From the NCBI GenBank assembly GCA_012845835.1, contig JABAKD010000010.1, positions 9,481,599 to 9,545,598 on the forward strand: DNA of 64,000 nucleotides, written 5' to 3'. Positions 61,491 to 64,000 of the stretch are shown in pieces. The first letter of the stretch is position 1. Every line of letters begins with the position of its first letter. The position numbers and the translations under genes were made by a program. The stretch is from Undaria pinnatifida. Lineage: Eukaryota; Sar; Phaeophyceae; Laminariales; Alariaceae. The notes under the pieces were generated by a model. That model was not told the DNA's origin, ran no database searches, and saw nothing but the letters and a program-made list of their open reading frames with translations.

Positions 61491-64000
61491 TTATTCGGTT
61501 ACGCCGCGGAGCATCTGAGAATCTATTTTGCGCTGTCTCAGTTCGTGCTCGTCCCTGCCTACTATACGCTTCCGTTTCCCGAGAGAAGGGAGGGGGGGCG
61601 AAGAAGGCGAGGTTATCGCGAGTTGCAAACCCTTTTGGGCTCGGTATGCGGCGATCAATTCGTGACATTGGGGTATTTCGTCCGCGCGATACTCGAGGTC
61701 GGATTCAGGGCCGTAACCTCGGAGTCTTAGGCGGTACTTGTAGTTGTGGGGGCTTGGTCTGCCGGGTCCCCTTTTATGATCTACTACCCTGTCTACGAAG
61801 TAGGACTCAATTTTGGGTTGAGCCGCGTCTGGATGGTCCAACTCGGGTAGGGGAATGGGCTTCCCTAAAAACAATTCCGCCAGCTTCTCAAATTGAGGTG
61901 CGGGTGGTGTTTCCCGTTGATGGTAGGGCTTTATATGGGCTAGGTGGACTGACACTTGTCGGGTGTCGTTCGTTAGTCGTACTCTATACACCACTGGTGA
62001 TAATTGTGAGCAGACGACATACGGTCCTCGCCATGGTAATAGCAGTTTTGGGTTGGGCCCATCCGAATCCTGGTACGGTCTGTACACGAGTACTTCCTGT
62101 CCAGGTTTGAACACCGGGTACGGTTTAAGTTTGCTATTTTGTTCTGCCTGCTTGTCTGCACGCTCGGTTAAGTTTCGGCGTGCGAGCTCAAAGGCGATTT
62201 GCAAATTGTCCCTTGTGTTTTGTGCGAGTTCGTCGGTGTCTGCTGTTCTTCCTACATGAGGAATACCGAGGATTATATCGACTGGGAGTCGGGGTTGTCG
62301 TCCGAACATTAAGAAGAATGGTGTCTCATGCATCGTTGCACTAAAGCTAGTGTTGTGCGCTAGCTGTACGAACGGTAAGAGAGTGGCCCAGTTGCTTTGA
62401 TCGATTGCACTGTGCATTGCTAGCATGCTGTGCATCGTTGAGTGTACCCGTTCGGACACTGAATTACCCTGCGGCCGGTACGGCGTTGTGCGGGTCTTTT
62501 TGTATCCGAGTATTTGTTGCAGCTGGTATATCACCTTATTCTCGAATTCGGGCCCTTGATCACTATGCAAGGTTTCTGGTGGGCCGAAAATGCTGATTAT
62601 TCTCTCGATTATGGCATTGGCTACTGTTTCGGCCGTTTTATTACGTACCGGCAGCAGTACCGCAAACCTCGTCAGGTGGTCCATCATGGAGAGAACGTAT
62701 TTGCATTCGATCCCTGCGGCTGAAGTTGATACCGATTTGTACTCTACTAAGTCAACCGATATTCGTTGAAATGGCCGCTCGACAGGTAAATGGCCTGTCG
62801 GGAGCTTGGGTCTGTTGTGTGCTGTTTTTCGTCGTTGACAAGCTTGGCATTTTTCGCACCACTCTCGTACGTCGCGGCTGATGGTGGGCCACCAATATTT
62901 CTGGCGGATTTTTTCATAAGTCGGGCGAGATGCGAGGTGTCCTCCGGATAGAACGTGATCGTGGTAGGCGTGCAGAATTAATCCAACAAGGGCCTCCGGT
63001 ACTACGAGTTGATCGCGGAAGGTGCTTCGTTTTCGAAGATATCCCGGAAGGTACGATTTAAACAACAGCCCGTCCTGCACTGAATAGTAAGACATGGTTG
63101 TTTTCGTTTCTTTTTCGGGTAATGGTGCGTCTGCGTGCTGTATGTAATCGATGTACCGCCCGTACTCTACTCTTTGTGCTGAGCGGAGTTTTTCTTGATC
63201 GACGGACATGAAAACATTTGTCGCGCTCACGAATACTGATTTCACACTAAATAGCTCTCTATCGCTGCGTACTGGTTCTAGGTTATCCAGTTTGTCGGCT
63301 GAGATCTGATATGGTCGGGGGACACGAGCTGTTTGTAGCTTAGGATCATCTGGTACGTTGCGGCAAATGGGCGCGAGGGACGGCCCAGCTACTTCTTGCT
63401 GGTGCTCGAACGCAAACATTCGTGAAAGCGTGTCCGGTACGACGTGCAGTTTGCCTGGTTTGTGTTGGACGGTGAAGTCAAAAGACTGTAATGCTATTGC
63501 CCAGCGTGTTAACATGTTCGATGTATCTTGCATTGAGTATAGGTATCGCAGGGCCGCGTGATCTGTCACACACACAAAATGTCGTCCCCATAAATAAGGT
63601 CGCCAGTGCTGGATGGCCAAGACCACAGCATAACATTCTTTGAGCGTAGCGGAGTAGTGGCGCTGGCTGTCGTTGAAGCGTTGACTAAAGTATGCGATTA
63701 TAACGAGGTCATCGTCTTTCTGCTGGGCGAGGAAGGCACCTGCACCTGCTTCTGAAGCGTCAACGTGTATCGCAAAGTCTTTAGAAAAATCGGGAAATTG
63801 AAGTACGGGCGCCTGAGTGAGTAATTGTTTCACTGTTGCGTACGCCTGATCGTGTTCTGGTCTCCAACGTTTAGCGACTTCTTTGGCGGCCTCTTTTTTC
63901 GTGAGGGCTACCAGGGGTGCTATGATACCGGCTAAGTTAGGTATAACCTTGCGTACAAAGTTAACCATTCCTAGCACTGACCGCAACTCCTTTATGGTTT
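61491..64000 (-). CDS. Ty3/gypsy pol polyprotein, 3' half (partial)
   Basis: This is an LTR-retrotransposon polyprotein, open to the window edge and ending at TAA 61,491. Read on minus: the reverse transcriptase thumb (GMVNFVRKVIPNL); RNase H with DASEAGAGAFLAQ, LKECYAVVLAIQHW, TDHAALRYL and a final HVVPDTLSR. The integrase zinc finger follows (HAYHDH..GGH, then WCEKCQACQRRK). The integrase core has ISVDLVEY, HSDQGPEF and NSVSERVH, so D, D and E are all present. Last come a GPY-type region (LLPWRGPYVV..YRVRL) and an 80-residue basic tail. No stop breaks this part. RT catalytic YXDD, protease and gag would lie beyond 64,000. It is antisense to the dehydratase gene. Confidence 0.97.
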   Translation of the reverse strand, partial: TIKELRSVLGMVNFVRKVIPNLAGIIAPLVALTKKEAAKEVAKRWRPEHDQAYATVKQLLTQAPVLQFPDFSKDFAIHVDASEAGAGAFLAQQKDDDLVIIAYFSQRFNDSQRHYSATLKECYAVVLAIQHWRPYLWGRHFVCVTDHAALRYLYSMQDTSNMLTRWAIALQSFDFTVQHKPGKLHVVPDTLSRMFAFEHQQEVAGPSLAPICRNVPDDPKLQTARVPRPYQISADKLDNLEPVRSDRELFSVKSVFVSATNVFMSVDQEKLRSAQRVEYGRYIDYIQHADAPLPEKETKTTMSYYSVQDGLLFKSYLPGYLRKRSTFRDQLVVPEALVGLILHAYHDHVLSGGHLASRPTYEKIRQKYWWPTISRDVREWCEKCQACQRRKTAHNRPKLPTGHLPVERPFQRISVDLVEYKSVSTSAAGIECKYVLSMMDHLTRFAVLLPVRNKTAETVANAIIERIISIFGPPETLHSDQGPEFENKVIYQLQQILGYKKTRTTPYRPQGNSVSERVHSTMHSMLAMHSAIDQSNWATLLPFVQLAHNTSFSATMHETPFFLMFGRQPRLPVDIILGIPHVGRTADTDELAQNTRDNLQIAFELARRNLTERADKQAEQNSKLKPYPVFKPGQEVLVYRPYQDSDGPNPKLLLPWRGPYVVCSQLSPVVYRVRLTNDTRQVSVHLAHIKPYHQRETPPAPQFEKLAELFLGKPIPLPELDHPDAAQPKIESYFVDRVVDHKRGPGRPSPHNYKYRLRLRGYGPESDLEYRADEIPQCHELIAAYRAQKGLQLAITSPSSPPLPSLGKRKRIVGRDEHELRQRKIDSQMLRGVTE

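Noticed and set aside
1-64000. CRISPR arrays, operons, rRNA genes
   Set aside because: The tandem repeats seen have no regular unique spacers, the genes are split by introns, and no rRNA sequence was recognised.

Overview
This is a window from a eukaryotic nuclear genome. Host genes are split by introns of about 0.2-1.3 kb (one is about 18.5 kb) with GT-AG borders, and the space between exons is packed with retroelements, short dispersed repeats and simple repeats. The best guess for the source is a photosynthetic stramenopile, probably a brown alga. The support is a predicted heterokont-type plastid-targeting leader on an aromatic amino acid gene, a carbohydrate sulfotransferase (brown algae make sulfated polysaccharides), the intron-rich structure and the LINE/Ty3 content. 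This is inference; no marker gene fixes the taxon.

Three host genes could be reconstructed by joining exons whose codon phases and domain order agree. (1) A carbohydrate sulfotransferase on + (about 22.7-26.6 kb, five exons). (2) A ten-exon gene on - (36,377 down to 30,126) coding for one protein with IQ-like, WW, WW, coiled-coil, SAM and FKBP-type prolyl isomerase modules. (3) The 5' part of a prephenate/arogenate dehydratase gene on +. Its leader exon is at 37,381-37,674 and its next exon at 56,150-56,248, separated by an intron of about 18.5 kb; the remaining exons must lie beyond the window. Genes 2 and 3 are head to head, about 1 kb apart.

Layout. 1-9 kb: no recognisable host gene; dispersed repeats, a 1.4 kb CCCATGGG-rich array and G-rich tandem units. 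9.0-13.2 kb: a decayed RTE-like LINE carrying a small inverted-repeat element. 13.4-22.7 kb: a mosaic of direct and tandem duplications, including a possible non-autonomous element with 160 bp terminal direct repeats and a 58 bp tandem array. 22.7-26.6 kb: sulfotransferase. 26.6-30.1 kb: intergenic with simple repeats. 30.1-36.4 kb: the multidomain FKBP gene. 37.4-56.2 kb: the dehydratase intron. It holds an intact 1,246-codon LINE, two more decayed LINEs of a sister subfamily, a Harbinger-like element with perfect 57 bp terminal inverted repeats, two GGGCC-rich arrays, SINE-like families and a long hairpin. 56.2-61.5 kb: more SINE-like copies, including one split by a retroposed insert with a target-site duplication. 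61.5-64 kb: the 3' half of a Ty3/gypsy pol gene on -, running off the window.

Most of the sequence is therefore transposable-element history. The host genes do not form an evident pathway together.
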